DNA of 64,000 nucleotides from Spartinivicinus marinus (GTDB lineage: Bacteria > Pseudomonadota > Gammaproteobacteria > Pseudomonadales > Zooshikellaceae), in NCBI RefSeq assembly GCF_026309355.1, contig NZ_JAPJZK010000001.1, forward strand, positions 248,001 through 312,000. Direction: 5' to 3'. Shown one piece after another: positions 37,201 through 47,662 of the stretch; positions within the stretch are counted from its first letter, which is position 1; the number at the start of each line of letters is the position of its first letter. Under the pieces are notes generated by a model. It made no database searches and was not told where the DNA came from. It was given only the letters and a program-made list of their open reading frames with translations. A program made the position numbers and the translations under genes.

Positions 37201-37824
37201 TTGAAAAAAACGATAGTCATGACTGTTATTGCAAGCACCGCTCTAGTCGGATGTGGTACACGGAAAATAGCTGTTTTCCCTGAAGCGAAAACCATTAAAG
37301 CTATGACACCGCAAGAGGTCACTAGAAAGTCTGAGTGTCAGTTTGTAGGTACCCACACTATCACCAAAGCTCACCCTAACAATGTTTCTCGTGAATTAAA
37401 AAATGTTACCTATCAAAAAGGTGGTAACCGCTACTTTATTTCCAAAGTCTTATCTACGATAAAGTCAAAACCAACAGGTGTGGTAGCAGAACTATACAGC
37501 TGTGATCTCACTACCGGCGAAGGAACCCCAAGCTCCCCAACCGCAACAATTAATGATAATTCCCGCACCACACTGATTCCTGGTGCTCACGCAGTACGTG
37601 CAATTTCTTTTGCTGAAATAGAAAACAACCTCTGTAAAGTACTAGGCACTTACACAGTCCCTAAAACACATCCTAAAAATATTGAGCCAGAGCTGGCAAA
37701 TCAAAGCTACATGATGGGTGGCAACCGCTATCATATTACCAAGATAATTTCGACTAGAGGTTCTCAGCCAACATCAGTAATTGCTGATGTATACAGATGT
37801 AAGCATCAATCAGTACACTTTTAA
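37201..37824 (+). CDS. Lipoprotein with two tandem copies of one domain
   Basis: I place the start at TTG 37201. It gives MKKTIVMTVIASTALVGC, a textbook lipoprotein signal with C18 as lipid site, and AGGA lies 8 nt upstream. The ATG at 37192 overlaps the ribosome site. The mature protein contains two copies of one domain. Shared lines are C-x-F/V-x-G-T-x-T, GGNRYFISKVLST and GGNRYHITKIIST, and a closing cysteine in ELYSC and DVYRC. Each copy has a cysteine pair that could form a disulfide. The pattern recalls DUF4156-type envelope lipoproteins, but I am not sure. A strong terminator follows. Monocistronic; function unknown. Confidence 0.75.
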   Translation: MKKTIVMTVIASTALVGCGTRKIAVFPEAKTIKAMTPQEVTRKSECQFVGTHTITKAHPNNVSRELKNVTYQKGGNRYFISKVLSTIKSKPTGVVAELYSCDLTTGEGTPSSPTATINDNSRTTLIPGAHAVRAISFAEIENNLCKVLGTYTVPKTHPKNIEPELANQSYMMGGNRYHITKIISTRGSQPTSVIADVYRCKHQSVHF

Positions 37825-37843
37825 TCACCAAACGTCATACTGT

Positions 37844-37880
37844 AAAAAGGTGTAACCGATTATAGGGGTTACACCTTTTT
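37844..37880. terminator. Rho-independent terminator after the lipoprotein gene
   Basis: AAAAAGGTGTAACC pairs with GGTTACACCTTTTT around a 9-nt loop. A and T tracts on both sides make it work for the convergent large gene too. Confidence 0.9.
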
Positions 37881-37897
37881 ATTAAAAATATGATATA

Positions 37898-40453
37898 TCA
37901 AGCATCACCTGTTTTATCAGTCCACTGCGGTTTATTCTTCGCCTTATACACCTCCCGCTGCTCAAACAAAAATGCATTAAAAGCTTCGTTAGCCAACTCA
38001 AAATTCACTTGAGTCGGTTGCTGCTTATAATCCGCAACCGCTTTTTCAAGACGAGCCTTTAAGTCACCATTACCAATCTGCGTTAATAAGCTCTGCACTT
38101 CTTGATGGATAGTCGTTCTACTAGTAGCAATATTACGGAAAATTTTACCGAACGCTGCTTGATGACGCTGTATAAAAGCATCCCATCGACCGGCTTGATC
38201 CGTTCCCTGCAAGGTATTAAATATGGGTAAAATATAACTTAAGGTGTTATTTCCCAGCCATTCACGACGTACTGTGCTTTGACTGGCATTTACTTTAACT
38301 TTACCACCCACTTCCACACCAGGTGCCACAGGCGCAGAAGCTCCACCGGCTATATTAATACCAGATTGGGTACCTAAACGAACAAACTGCAATGCCCATT
38401 TATTATTTTCAGAGCGTCTTAACCGAATATTAACACTGGCGCCTGCTTCTAACCCAAAATCACCAGCAAAACTTAAACTATCGCCCACTTGTTTAGCAAT
38501 TTCTTCAGCAGAAATACTGGCATCACTACCATTAGCCTGAAAAATACTATTTAACCCGCTAAATGCAGCTCGTTCAGATGCCATCAGGCTAGTGAGGTCA
38601 TTTAAACCCAACTGTCCCTTAAGAGTAAGATTAAACTCTAGAAACTCCCCTTGTCGATAATGGTTAGGGTGTTTAATAGTATTAAAATAATTAACATTAA
38701 TACCTAAAGCTGCGTGCTCTGCAGGTAAGGATATTGCAAAAGTGCCACTTTCGTAATTACGTTTAAATTCACCATCTGCTTTGAAACTTAATTTTTCTAA
38801 AAAGGTTTTATCAGATATATGAAAAAGTGGTCGTTTTAAACGGTTTTCAAAATGAGTAACACTTTCTGCCTCATGACTCGCATGGGAGGCCGATGTGCTG
38901 GCTTGATAAACTTGCTGAAGTGCAGAATAAGCAACTATTACCGCTTTAGTAAACTCACCACGCCCTTTAGCACCTCGATTGGCCTCAATTGAAGTTTTTA
39001 CTTGCCTAGCTTGCTTAAGTTGCTGTTTATCTACTTGCCTTGGATGTTGTTTAGCATAGTCACAAAACTGCACAATTTGGCTATAATGTTCAAACTCAGC
39101 AGCAAGCTCGTCAATTATTCGTTTGGCTCGGTCAGGTAATGCTAATTGTGCAGTATTTTTTTCATTAACCTCAGCAAGTCGATTAATGCTCGGCATATAA
39201 TATTGCTTTTTAAAACGCTGAATACGACTACTATCCTCTTTTATACTATCCAACAACCTATCATATTTATGCACATCACCTGTGAATTTTATGCGAGAGT
39301 AAGTACCCTGAAATACTCGATGAAATAACTGTAAACCCGCATTAAATTGCTTTTTAACAATGGGAATTCGTAAAGGTATTTCTTTAGGTTGCAATACTTG
39401 ACTTTCAACTTGACTGGCCAACCCCTGTTTTAACAATAAGTTATTTAATCGATGCTGTCCTGCTAATGCCTGTTGCTGCAAACCAGCAAACTGACGGTTT
39501 TCTTGCCATCCTTTGAGATGTTTAACTCCTTTTCCTGCTCCAGCCGTAAATAAGGCTCCCATCATATTATCTACATGTCGGTCAATAAAATCACTCAAGG
39601 AGTTATCATTGTAAACCACCCCTTTTGTTACTTTGACATCACCTGAAGCTTGCATAATTTTCTTTTCACCAGCAGTGATACCTAACTGCAAACCACCGGT
39701 ACGAAATTCTAAAATGCCCGTATCATCATCAGCCTCCACATACAAACCAACATCAATACCTACATTGCCTTTTAATAAGTCAAGACCAAATAAGCCAGCC
39801 CCTGCTGTCAGCTGTAATGATAAATTAATTTGCGAGTTATTACCGGGCTGCTCAAAACGCTTCAATTGCTGATACATTTGGGCTTTTAATTCATCTCTGG
39901 CAATTAACAGCCCTTTCACTCTTACTTGAACCGCCAGTAACTGGGTGAGTTCTTTTAAATCACCTTTTGGCAATGCTTGAGATAAATTTGCTAACCCTTG
40001 TTGCAAACTGTCCACTTCAGCTACCGTTAAATTAACCTGTTCTTTGTGACCCAATAAGGTTTGCAAAGCCTGAAGTTGTTTAAAAGCATTACTTAATAGC
40101 TGTTGTTGTTTTGGATTTTTAAGTACAAGAGCCTGGGTATTTTGTTGTTGTAAAACCTGCAACAACTGCTGGGTATCCTGCCGAGAAAACTGGCCGTGCG
40201 GATCAGTCCAACGAAATAGAGTCTGATTGTTTGGCTCTTCCACTTGCTTTGGCTGCCATCCCGCAGGCACACTTAGGCTACGCTGAAATAAGCCAGCCAT
40301 TTGCCTTTGCTCTGAAGAAGTTGCAAGCGCTAAACTAAGCCGTCGGCCACGATGGCTAGCTGTACACAGCTCCCCTTCACTTATTGTACGATTATTACTG
40401 TCATCCAGTTGACTTAAACGACTGAGGCCATCCAGGCGATCCATTGAAGACAT
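37898..40453 (-). CDS. Large protein of unknown function, possible secreted effector
   Basis: From the ATG at 40453, where GAGGAG lies 8 nt upstream, the protein has 851 residues; an ATG at 40468 lacks a site. I recognise no family. There is no Sec signal. Residues 1-60 are rich in Ser, Thr, Arg and Gln and probably unstructured, as in type III effectors. A glutamine-rich helical part follows (about 90-215). Two glycine-rich, alternating-hydrophobic beta segments (about 215-290 and 655-735, for example GLEAGASVNIRLRR) resemble transmembrane hairpins or beta barrels. A long helical stretch lies between them. It stands alone at the edge of the nor-nir block. A toxin or effector is plausible but unproven; no secretion genes are in the window. 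Confidence 0.6.
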   Translation of the reverse strand: MSSMDRLDGLSRLSQLDDSNNRTISEGELCTASHRGRRLSLALATSSEQRQMAGLFQRSLSVPAGWQPKQVEEPNNQTLFRWTDPHGQFSRQDTQQLLQVLQQQNTQALVLKNPKQQQLLSNAFKQLQALQTLLGHKEQVNLTVAEVDSLQQGLANLSQALPKGDLKELTQLLAVQVRVKGLLIARDELKAQMYQQLKRFEQPGNNSQINLSLQLTAGAGLFGLDLLKGNVGIDVGLYVEADDDTGILEFRTGGLQLGITAGEKKIMQASGDVKVTKGVVYNDNSLSDFIDRHVDNMMGALFTAGAGKGVKHLKGWQENRQFAGLQQQALAGQHRLNNLLLKQGLASQVESQVLQPKEIPLRIPIVKKQFNAGLQLFHRVFQGTYSRIKFTGDVHKYDRLLDSIKEDSSRIQRFKKQYYMPSINRLAEVNEKNTAQLALPDRAKRIIDELAAEFEHYSQIVQFCDYAKQHPRQVDKQQLKQARQVKTSIEANRGAKGRGEFTKAVIVAYSALQQVYQASTSASHASHEAESVTHFENRLKRPLFHISDKTFLEKLSFKADGEFKRNYESGTFAISLPAEHAALGINVNYFNTIKHPNHYRQGEFLEFNLTLKGQLGLNDLTSLMASERAAFSGLNSIFQANGSDASISAEEIAKQVGDSLSFAGDFGLEAGASVNIRLRRSENNKWALQFVRLGTQSGINIAGGASAPVAPGVEVGGKVKVNASQSTVRREWLGNNTLSYILPIFNTLQGTDQAGRWDAFIQRHQAAFGKIFRNIATSRTTIHQEVQSLLTQIGNGDLKARLEKAVADYKQQPTQVNFELANEAFNAFLFEQREVYKAKNKPQWTDKTGDA

Positions 40454-40811
40454 AAGACAACTCCTCACCTGTTAATTTATCTGGGTGATTTTTTAGGTTT
40501 TAATTTTTATTATTATTAAATTCTTTAAAACAGCCTTCCCATGGCTATATTAGCTATATCTAAAAAAATACTTACATTAATTACATACCAACACGCTAGT
40601 ATTAATCCAATAAAAAAACAGTTCTTTAGTGAAGAGACTTTATAGTTTAGTTTTTCGGTTATAAAAATTAACCATGCAGAGGGGTTTGGTAAATTTGCCA
40701 AAACACAAGAAAGGAGGGGAGATAGGTATTTTATTTTCACCATCCATGGTGGTCACAGCTAATTTTAAACAACTTTCGCAAAGAGATATCAACACTGTTA
40801 ATAGCAGTAAA
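40454..40811. other. AT-rich gap between the large unknown gene and dedD
   Basis: No convincing gene is present. At 40739-40753, CACCATCCATGGTGG forms a small palindrome with the CATGGATG loop seen in the structured repeats, but the conserved 3' block of those repeats is absent. This marks the right edge of the accessory block. Confidence 0.35.
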
Positions 40812-41471
40812 CTAAGGTTTAAAGCGCATTACCAACCCTGATAATGACCAACGCTTAGCAATAGACTGCTGCTGCTGAATAACACTGTCTTTGGATAAAG
40901 ATGGTCCGACATATACCCGAGTTAAGCTTTTTTGGCCAGTGGCTACTTGCTTACTATAAGCTTTATAGCCCGCCGCCCTTAGTTCTCTTAATAATTTGTC
41001 AGCATTCGCTCGATTACCAAAAGTCGCTAACTGCAATGTCCAGGTCACTGGCACTCCCTGCTGATCTAAGCTAGGAAGAATCGTCTGCTGGGTATCAGTT
41101 TCAATAGTGTCGGTTTTTTCCTCAGCGTGCTGGGCTGTATTATTTTCATCAACAACTATATCCCTATCATCAGTTATCAGCTCAACAGGTACTTGCTCCT
41201 CAACGGTAGGCTGAGTGTTGTCTTGTAGTTCATTTTCTTCACTTTTATTACTGGCTAACTCTTTACTGACCAGCTCTGTTTGGCGCTCAGCCACCCGCTG
41301 ACGCTGCTGCTCAATATAAGCAGGCTCCACGACTGATGCAGGGGGCTGTGGAATAGGCACTTTTACCACTTGATAAGGGGTTTCCTGGTCAAATAATTGC
41401 GGCAAAAAAATTACGGCTAATGCCACCAGAACAATCGCCCCAACCAACCGTTGTTTTAAGCCGTCATCCAT
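40812..41471 (-). CDS. dedD: DedD-like SPOR-domain cell division protein
   Basis: The protein has 219 residues. One membrane helix lies at about 9-27 (LVGAIVLVALAVIFLPQLF). A long acidic, glutamine-rich linker follows, then a C-terminal SPOR domain (about 145-219) with WTLQLATFGNRANADKLLRELRAAG and VYVGPSLSKDS. SPOR domains bind glycan strands stripped of stem peptides at the septum. DedD helps constriction in E. coli. It follows folC by 3 bp in the accD-folC-dedD operon. In relatives cvpA comes next, but here the accessory block intervenes. Confidence 0.93.
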   Translation of the reverse strand: MDDGLKQRLVGAIVLVALAVIFLPQLFDQETPYQVVKVPIPQPPASVVEPAYIEQQRQRVAERQTELVSKELASNKSEENELQDNTQPTVEEQVPVELITDDRDIVVDENNTAQHAEEKTDTIETDTQQTILPSLDQQGVPVTWTLQLATFGNRANADKLLRELRAAGYKAYSKQVATGQKSLTRVYVGPSLSKDSVIQQQQSIAKRWSLSGLVMRFKP

Positions 41472-41474
41472 TAT

Positions 41475-42776
41475 TTATTGTTGCTCCTCAACCCAGCATG
41501 GAATTAACGCTAACGTTTCTGCTACAGTATAAAATGAGCCTAGCACGATAATTTCCTCATTGGGCTCAGCGTCTTGTACAGCCTGTTCAATGGCGAATTT
41601 AATTTGCGAAAATGACTGCACATTTTTTATTGCCTGATTTGCAAAAATAGCCTGCAATCCATCAATAGGGAAAGCCCGCTCGGCATCAACCTGACTGATA
41701 TACCAATGATTAATGACAGGAGTCATCGCTGCTACGATACCTTCGACATCTTTATCAGCTAAAACAGCAAAAACAGCACGCTGAGAATGATGGGCTTGTT
41801 TTAAACGTTGTGCCACCATGTGTGCTGCAGCCGGGTTATGAGCAACATCTAAAATCAGTTTAACGGGTTTATCTTTAATCGTTACATGCTCAATTTGCAA
41901 ACGACCTAATAAGCTAGCACCCATTAAGCCTTTCACTATGGCTTCATAAGGTACTTGTAAAGATAACAGTTGCAGTGTTTGCAAAACAGTTAACGCATTG
42001 GTAAAAGGCAACGAAGGATAAGGCAGATCAGGTATTTCACAATCAACCACTTCCCCAGCCTCATCAACGTTTGTTTTGCCTTTAAATATCCAGGTCTTAG
42101 TTTGCTGTTCAGCAGTAAAATGCTGTCCTTTACACAACAACTGAAACGGTTCCGTTTCAGCTCGTTGGATAACCGATGGATACAGGGTTTCATCACCGTA
42201 GATCAGTGGAATGCCTGATCGAACAATACCGGTTTTTTCCCAGGCAATCGTATTTAACTCATTACCTAGGAAGTTTTCATGGTCCAAACCAATACTGGTC
42301 ACCACTGCGACATCAGGATCAATAATATTGACTGCGTCTAACCGGCCACCCAAGCCTACCTCAAGTAATACAACATCTAGTGGCTGTTGCTGAAACAACC
42401 AAAAAGCTGCTAAGGAGCCAAACTCAAAGTAGGTCAGGGAGATATCTTTCCTAGCGATGTCAACGGCATGAAAGGCGGCGATTAACTGGCTATCCGATAC
42501 TGGCTGGCCATTAATCACCACCCGCTCGTTATAGCGTAAAAAGTGAGGGGAGGTATATACCCCTACCCGGTAGCCCGCCTGTTGCAAAATTGCCTGCAGC
42601 ATGGCAATAGTACTGCCTTTGCCATTAGTGCCCGCAACCGTCACTACCCTCTTGCCAAGTTTAGCTGGATTAAGCTGGGTAAAAACCTGTTGAATACGCG
42701 TTAAGCCAAGATCAATTTCAGTAGGATGAAGGCCCTCTAACCAAGAGAGCCACTCAGGTAACTGTTTAAACCTCAT
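41475..42776 (-). CDS. folC: Bifunctional dihydrofolate/folylpolyglutamate synthase
   Basis: From the ATG at 42776 the protein has 433 residues, the usual size; the frame is open further upstream, but that part lies inside accD. FolC joins glutamate to dihydropteroate and extends the glutamate tail of folates. The P-loop is GTNGKGST at 49-56. [25 protein letters not shown] is the Mur-ligase-like segment binding the second substrate, and DVAHNPAAA follows in the C-terminal domain. It overlaps the end of accD by 11 bp and precedes dedD by 3 bp. FolE at 61 kb supplies the first step of the same pathway. Confidence 0.96.
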   Translation of the reverse strand: MRFKQLPEWLSWLEGLHPTEIDLGLTRIQQVFTQLNPAKLGKRVVTVAGTNGKGSTIAMLQAILQQAGYRVGVYTSPHFLRYNERVVINGQPVSDSQLIAAFHAVDIARKDISLTYFEFGSLAAFWLFQQQPLDVVLLEVGLGGRLDAVNIIDPDVAVVTSIGLDHENFLGNELNTIAWEKTGIVRSGIPLIYGDETLYPSVIQRAETEPFQLLCKGQHFTAEQQTKTWIFKGKTNVDEAGEVVDCEIPDLPYPSLPFTNALTVLQTLQLLSLQVPYEAIVKGLMGASLLGRLQIEHVTIKDKPVKLILDVAHNPAAAHMVAQRLKQAHHSQRAVFAVLADKDVEGIVAAMTPVINHWYISQVDAERAFPIDGLQAIFANQAIKNVQSFSQIKFAIEQAVQDAEPNEEIIVLGSFYTVAETLALIPCWVEEQQ

Positions 42777-43785
42777 TTTTAGGTTCTGTTGCAGGTTGTT
42801 CTTCCGTATTTGCGGTACTTGCTTCAGCGGCTGGCTCGCTGGTTTCACTGGCTTCATCACTCTGGGGCTGATCAACAGCAGCTGTCGTCTCTTCTTCAGC
42901 TGCCACCTCATTAGCAGCCAATTCCGCAGTGAAATAAAAAGTCATTTTTTCTAATAATGAGGCAATTCGCTCACGAAGCTGGCTTCGCTGTAAAATCATG
43001 TCAACCGTGCCATGCTCTAATAAAAACTCACTGCGCTGAAAGCCTTCAGGTAGTTTTTCCCGAACGGTTTGCTCAATAACTCGAGGACCAGCAAAACCAA
43101 TCAATGCATTTGGCTCAGCAATATTAACATCCCCTAACATTGCTAAACTGGCAGAAACCCCACCATAAACTGGGTCGGTCAAAACAGAAATAAAAGGTAA
43201 ACCCGCAGCTTTTAGTTTTTCCAGTGCAGCACTGGTTTTTGCCATTTGCATTAAGGAAAATAATGCTTCCTGCATTCGCGCCCCACCACTGGCCGCAAAA
43301 CAAACCAAAGCACAACGCTGCTCCAAACACACATTTACAGCCTGAACAAACTTCTCTCCCACGACAGACCCCATTGAGCCACCCATAAAGGAGAACTCAA
43401 AGGCTACTGCAGCCACTGGCACACCTTGAACGGTGCCTTTCATGGCTAATAGTGCATCTCTTTGCCCAGTTTGTTTTTGTGCAGCATTTAACCGGTCTTT
43501 ATATTTCTTACTATCTCTGAATTTCAGGCGATCTTCCGGCTCTAAGTCTGCAGCAATTTCCTCACGGTTTTCTGGGTCTAAAAAGTAATCTAAACGTGTG
43601 CTAGCAGAAATCCGCATATGGTGGTCACATTTTGGACACACATCGAGATTTTCCTCAAGCTTTGGCTGATACAGAATTGCCCCACACTTGACGCACTTTT
43701 TCCACAGCCCTTCTGGCACATTACTGTGTTTTTTCGAGCCAGACAAAGACGGCAGATTAAATTTATCTAATAACCAATTAGCCAT
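42766..43785 (-). CDS. accD: Acetyl-CoA carboxylase carboxyltransferase subunit beta
   Basis: The protein has 339 residues. A four-cysteine zinc finger has C31, C34, C50 and C53 (CVKCG and CPKCD). The crotonase-like carboxyltransferase core has [16 protein letters not shown] and [11 protein letters not shown]. It transfers the carboxyl group from biotin to acetyl-CoA in fatty-acid synthesis, as an alpha2-beta2 complex with AccA. After about residue 287 an extra tail of some 50 residues is rich in Glu, Ala and Thr. It is absent from shorter homologues such as E. coli (304) and is probably disordered. It is followed by folC with an 11-bp overlap. Confidence 0.97.
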   Translation of the reverse strand: MANWLLDKFNLPSLSGSKKHSNVPEGLWKKCVKCGAILYQPKLEENLDVCPKCDHHMRISASTRLDYFLDPENREEIAADLEPEDRLKFRDSKKYKDRLNAAQKQTGQRDALLAMKGTVQGVPVAAVAFEFSFMGGSMGSVVGEKFVQAVNVCLEQRCALVCFAASGGARMQEALFSLMQMAKTSAALEKLKAAGLPFISVLTDPVYGGVSASLAMLGDVNIAEPNALIGFAGPRVIEQTVREKLPEGFQRSEFLLEHGTVDMILQRSQLRERIASLLEKMTFYFTAELAANEVAAEEETTAAVDQPQSDEASETSEPAAEASTANTEEQPATEPKNEV

Positions 43786-43957
43786 AAGTTGCTACCTAAA
43801 ATAACAAAGCGGAGGTGCTAATGCAGAACCCCTATGAATAATCCGGGGCAATACCCTAGCACTTCCGCTACAAACAAAAAATACGATAAAACCCTATATA
43901 AGAACGGTTGACGTTTGCTCAAAAATAAGGTTAGAGGCAAACGCCAAACAGCACTTT

Positions 43958-44755
43958 TTAATCAATTGCTTGACGTATCGAGCCTAGCAGGTCTTTAACC
44001 GCAGCAATGGTGGCTTGATCATCAGTACCTGTTGCAATTTTTTTAACAATTGCACTACCAACAACTACAGCATCTGCCGTTTGAGCAATTGCCTTGGCAG
44101 TTTCAGCATCTCGAATACCAAACCCGACACCCACAGGCAACTGGGTATATTGCCGAATCCGTGTCAGCTGACGATTGACTGCATCGACATCAAGGGTAGC
44201 AGCCCCAGTAACGCCTTTTAAGGAAACGTAATAAATAAACCCAGAGGCACTATCACAAATGGTTTTAATTCTAGTTTCCGCTGTCGTGGGGGCCAGTAGA
44301 TAGATAATATCTATATCCTTTGCTTTTAGCTGATCAGCCAACGGGCCAGCTTCTTCAGGAGGTAAGTCCACTGTCAAAACACCATCGACACCCGCATCAG
44401 CAGCAGCTTCAGCAAATGCTTGATACCCCATCACTTCCACTGGGTTGAGATATCCCATTAATACAACAGGCGTTTGATTATCTCTCTTACGGAACTCAGC
44501 CACCATCGCTAATACGTTTGACAACGTAACCCCGTGGGACAGCGCTCTCTCACAAGCCTGCTGAATCACAGGTCCATCAGCCATGGGATCAGAGAATGGA
44601 ATTCCTAACTCAATAATGTTGGCTCCCGCTTCCACCATAGCATGCATTAATGGGACAGTAAGCTGAGGTGAATTATCACCAGCAGTGACATAAGGAATCA
44701 ACGCCTTCCGTTGTGTTTTTTTCAGTTGTTCAAAACAAGATTGTATTCGACTCAT
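43958..44755 (-). CDS. trpA: Tryptophan synthase alpha subunit
   Basis: The protein has 265 residues, a TIM barrel that cleaves indole-3-glycerol phosphate. The catalytic glutamate is in [12 protein letters not shown] (E49), and D60 lies in [20 protein letters not shown], the phosphate-binding GFGIRDAE and VVGSAIV are typical. The start has AACGGGGCG upstream; it follows trpB by 11 bp, so alpha and beta are coexpressed. The tryptophan genes here are trpF, trpB and trpA only. In Pseudomonas trpBA are elsewhere under TrpI control, so this arrangement is closer to other gammaproteobacteria. Confidence 0.97.
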   Translation of the reverse strand: MSRIQSCFEQLKKTQRKALIPYVTAGDNSPQLTVPLMHAMVEAGANIIELGIPFSDPMADGPVIQQACERALSHGVTLSNVLAMVAEFRKRDNQTPVVLMGYLNPVEVMGYQAFAEAAADAGVDGVLTVDLPPEEAGPLADQLKAKDIDIIYLLAPTTAETRIKTICDSASGFIYYVSLKGVTGAATLDVDAVNRQLTRIRQYTQLPVGVGFGIRDAETAKAIAQTADAVVVGSAIVKKIATGTDDQATIAAVKDLLGSIRQAID

Positions 44756-44766
44756 TGTTCGCCCCG

Positions 44767-45990
44767 TTAGCTCCAGTCCACGCCATCAATTGCCGCTACG
44801 GTATGAATATCTTTATCGCCACGGCCTGATAAATTGACCACAATGACCTGATCTTTTGCCATCGTGGGTGCCAGCTTTTCTACATAAGCTAACGCATGGC
44901 TACTTTCTAAAGCTGGGATAATCCCTTCCATACGAGTTAAACGATGAAATGCGGCTAATGCCTCCTGATCAGTAACAGCCACATATTCTGCTCGACCCGT
45001 ATCTTTTAACCAAGCATGTTCAGGCCCTACGCCAGGATAATCTAAGCCTGCTGAAATAGAGTGGGTATGAATAATCTGTCCAGCATCATCTTCCATTAAG
45101 TAAGTACGATTACCGTGCAATACCCCTGGTTTACCAGCGCATAAGGGTGCTGCATGTCGACCTGTGGCTAAGCCTTCGCCAGCCGCTTCTACTCCGATAA
45201 TGTTAACGGAGGTATCCCCAATAAAGGGATAAAACAAGCCAATGGCATTAGAGCCCCCCCCAACACAAGCCACAATGCTATCGGGTAATTTACCAGTCTG
45301 CTCAAGGCACTGACTACGCGCTTCACGACCAATGACTGATTGAAAATCACGGACCATTTGAGGATAAGGATGAGGCCCTGCCACTGTCCCAATGATGTAA
45401 AAGGTATTATCTACATTGGTCACCCAGTCCCGCATGGCTTCATTTAAAGCATCTTTCAGGGTACGCGAACCTGACTCAACAGGAATCACTTCGGCCCCCA
45501 ACAGTGACATCCGATATACGTTCAACGCTTGTCGTTTAACGTCTTCAGCTCCCATATAGACATGGCACTCTAAGCCCAGGCGAGCCGCTACGGTTGCTGA
45601 GGCAACGCCGTGTTGACCGGCTCCCGTTTCAGCAATCACCCGAGGCTTGCCCATATGTTTAGCCAACAATGCCTGCCCAATGGTGTTATTCACCTTATGG
45701 GCACCGGTATGGTTTAAATCTTCACGCTTTAAATAAACTTGAGCACCACCCAGGTGCTTAGACCATCGCTCAGCAAAATACAGTGGAGATGGACGACCAA
45801 CATAGTGAGCCAAGTCTTTATCAAACTCTGCTTGAAAGTCTGGATCTCGCCACAACTTGTGGTAAGTTTCTTCTAACTCAGCTAATGCCGCCATCAAGGT
45901 TTCAGATACAAAACGACCACCGTAAGGCCCAAAATGACCTCGGCTGTCGGGTAGTTTTAATAGATCTTCAACACTGTATTGTTGAGACAC
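44767..45990 (-). CDS. trpB: Tryptophan synthase beta subunit
   Basis: I place the start at GTG 45990, giving 407 residues ([21 protein letters not shown]); GAGAGG lies about 7 nt upstream. The in-frame ATG at 46014 would add eight poorly conserved residues. K99 in HTGAHKVNN carries [11 protein letters not shown], the phosphate loop [10 protein letters not shown] and SGRGDKD follow. TrpB condenses indole with serine. It overlaps the end of trpF by 23 bp and precedes trpA by 11 bp. Translational coupling with trpF is likely. Confidence 0.96.
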   Translation of the reverse strand: MSQQYSVEDLLKLPDSRGHFGPYGGRFVSETLMAALAELEETYHKLWRDPDFQAEFDKDLAHYVGRPSPLYFAERWSKHLGGAQVYLKREDLNHTGAHKVNNTIGQALLAKHMGKPRVIAETGAGQHGVASATVAARLGLECHVYMGAEDVKRQALNVYRMSLLGAEVIPVESGSRTLKDALNEAMRDWVTNVDNTFYIIGTVAGPHPYPQMVRDFQSVIGREARSQCLEQTGKLPDSIVACVGGGSNAIGLFYPFIGDTSVNIIGVEAAGEGLATGRHAAPLCAGKPGVLHGNRTYLMEDDAGQIIHTHSISAGLDYPGVGPEHAWLKDTGRAEYVAVTDQEALAAFHRLTRMEGIIPALESSHALAYVEKLAPTMAKDQVIVVNLSGRGDKDIHTVAAIDGVDWS

Positions 45991-46606
45991 TGGCAACCTC
46001 TCGAATAAACGCATTAATTTTGGCAGGGTCCTTAATACCTTTTGCTTGCTCCACCCCGCCACTTACATCCACAGCAAAAGGCCTCACCTGTTGAATAGCC
46101 ATTGCTACGTTATTGGCAGATAAGCCACCGGCAAGAATAATCGGTTTGCTGGGATGAGCAGGAATACACTGCCAATTAAAAGTTTCACCGGTTCCACCAG
46201 GAATACCGGGGCGATAGCTATCTAATAAAATACCTGCCGCCGACTTATACTGCCCGATAATACGGTTAATATCCATCCCTTCTCGCACTCGAAGGGCTTT
46301 TATATAAGGTTTATTAAATTGCTGACAAAAAACTTCAGGCTCATCACCATGAAATTGCAATAACCCGAGCGGTACGTCTGTTAACACTTGTTGTATATAG
46401 TCAGTTGTTGCATTCACAAACAGACCAACAGTAGTAATAAATGGACTTAGGCTACTTGCTATTTCAGCTGCTTGCGGAATATTCACCGCTCTTGGGCTTT
46501 GTTCATAAAACACCAGGCCAATCGCATCAGCACCCGCATTCACGGCTGCCTTCGCATCCACCAGCCGAGTGATACCACAAATTTTTACCCTTACACGTTG
46601 ATTCAT
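45968..46606 (-). CDS. trpF: Phosphoribosylanthranilate isomerase
   Basis: From the ATG at 46606 the protein has 212 residues; a TTG two codons upstream is less likely. TrpF isomerises phosphoribosylanthranilate. The TIM barrel begins with RVKICGITR, where the cysteine is the general base (C9). [31 protein letters not shown] and [13 protein letters not shown], including the aspartate, match the active site. It is first in the trpFBA run. A 15-bp repeat in four copies lies 10 bp upstream, in the leader. Confidence 0.95.
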   Translation of the reverse strand: MNQRVRVKICGITRLVDAKAAVNAGADAIGLVFYEQSPRAVNIPQAAEIASSLSPFITTVGLFVNATTDYIQQVLTDVPLGLLQFHGDEPEVFCQQFNKPYIKALRVREGMDINRIIGQYKSAAGILLDSYRPGIPGGTGETFNWQCIPAHPSKPIILAGGLSANNVAMAIQQVRPFAVDVSGGVEQAKGIKDPAKINAFIREVASVSTIQC

Positions 46607-46616
46607 ATACAACTCG

Positions 46617-46676
46617 AAACCCTGTTATTTAAAACCCTGTTATTTAAAACCCAGTTATTCAAAACCCAGATATTCA
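46617..46676. repeat. Four 15-bp tandem repeats between truA and trpF
   Basis: The unit AAACCCTGTTATTTA occurs twice exactly, then as AAACCCAGTTATTCA and AAACCCAGATATTCA. It fills most of the 104-bp gap. It lies immediately before the trpF start on the minus strand, so it would be in the trpF leader. Confidence 0.85.
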
Positions 46677-46710
46677 AAACAAAATCATTCTATCCAGTGA
46701 CTAGTACTAA

Positions 46711-47571
46711 CTACTCTGTCAGCCAGGGTGATAGAAAGTATGGGCCTAAGGGAGGGGAAGGTAAATCAAATTGCTCAGGATAGCCTACATCAACAAAATA
46801 TAAGCCATAAGGTGGTGCAGTGACTCCCCCTTGAGTTCGGTCACGAGCAGCTAATACGTCTTTTACCCAGCTGATAGGGCGTTTACTACAGCCAATGGCC
46901 ATCAATACCCCAGCAATATTACGCACCATATGATGTAAAAATGCATTGGCTTTGACATCGATAACAATTAAGTCACCAAAGCGCTCTACCCGCAAATGAT
47001 GAATCGTCTTAACTGGTGACTTGGCCTGACAGCCGATTGCCCGAAACGAGCTAAAGTCATGCTCGCCTTCTAAAGCCTGAGCAGCCTCACTCATCAAGGC
47101 CACATTCAGGGGCCGATAGTTCCAGGTGACCCCATTGGGTAAGTGGGCAGGCCTCACTGGGGTATTTAGAATGACATAGCGATAACGACGATACACTGCA
47201 CTAAAACGAGCATGAAAACTATCATCCACCGGTTTAACCCAGCGTACTGAGATATCATTAGGAAGGTTACTATTGGCACCAAATACCCAGCTTCGCTCAG
47301 AGCGTATTGCAGTGCTATCAAAGTGAATGATTTGATTACAACCATGTACTCCGGTATCAGTCCGCCCTGCACAAATCACTGTTAGAGGATGATCAGCCAC
47401 CTCACTGATAGCTGCCTCTACTGCACGTTGAACGGTCTTGATACCTGAGCGCTGGGCTTGCCAGCCATGATAATGGGAACCATCATATTCGATACTGGCA
47501 GCAAAGCGTTGAGCCACTTCAGTCGCTGGCTGCCGATCAGCGACTGAATCATGGGATTGCACCTGAGTCAT
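46711..47571 (-). CDS. truA: tRNA pseudouridine(38-40) synthase
   Basis: The protein has 286 residues. The catalytic aspartate is D72 in AGRTDTGVHG. ASIEYDGSHYHGWQAQ, RFSAVYRRYRYVI, FSSFRAIGCQ and FLHHMVRNIAG are hallmark segments. TruA modifies positions 38-40 in the anticodon stem of many tRNAs. The first 22 residues before the core are not conserved, so a downstream start cannot be excluded. The order fimV-truA-trpF is conserved in pseudomonads. Confidence 0.97.
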   Translation of the reverse strand: MTQVQSHDSVADRQPATEVAQRFAASIEYDGSHYHGWQAQRSGIKTVQRAVEAAISEVADHPLTVICAGRTDTGVHGCNQIIHFDSTAIRSERSWVFGANSNLPNDISVRWVKPVDDSFHARFSAVYRRYRYVILNTPVRPAHLPNGVTWNYRPLNVALMSEAAQALEGEHDFSSFRAIGCQAKSPVKTIHHLRVERFGDLIVIDVKANAFLHHMVRNIAGVLMAIGCSKRPISWVKDVLAARDRTQGGVTAPPYGLYFVDVGYPEQFDLPSPPLGPYFLSPWLTE

Positions 47572-47662
47572 TACTCCCTACTGTCTGATTACTACCCACC
47601 ATCGATTTTTAAGCGCCCTCTTTAGCAGAGGGCTGGGGTGAGGAAAATATTACTGATTATCG

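Noticed and set aside
40525-40743. 72-residue minus-strand frame with hydrophobic stretches
   Set aside because: Hydrophobicity follows from AT-rich sequence; no ribosome site or recognisable motif. A real small membrane protein cannot be fully excluded.
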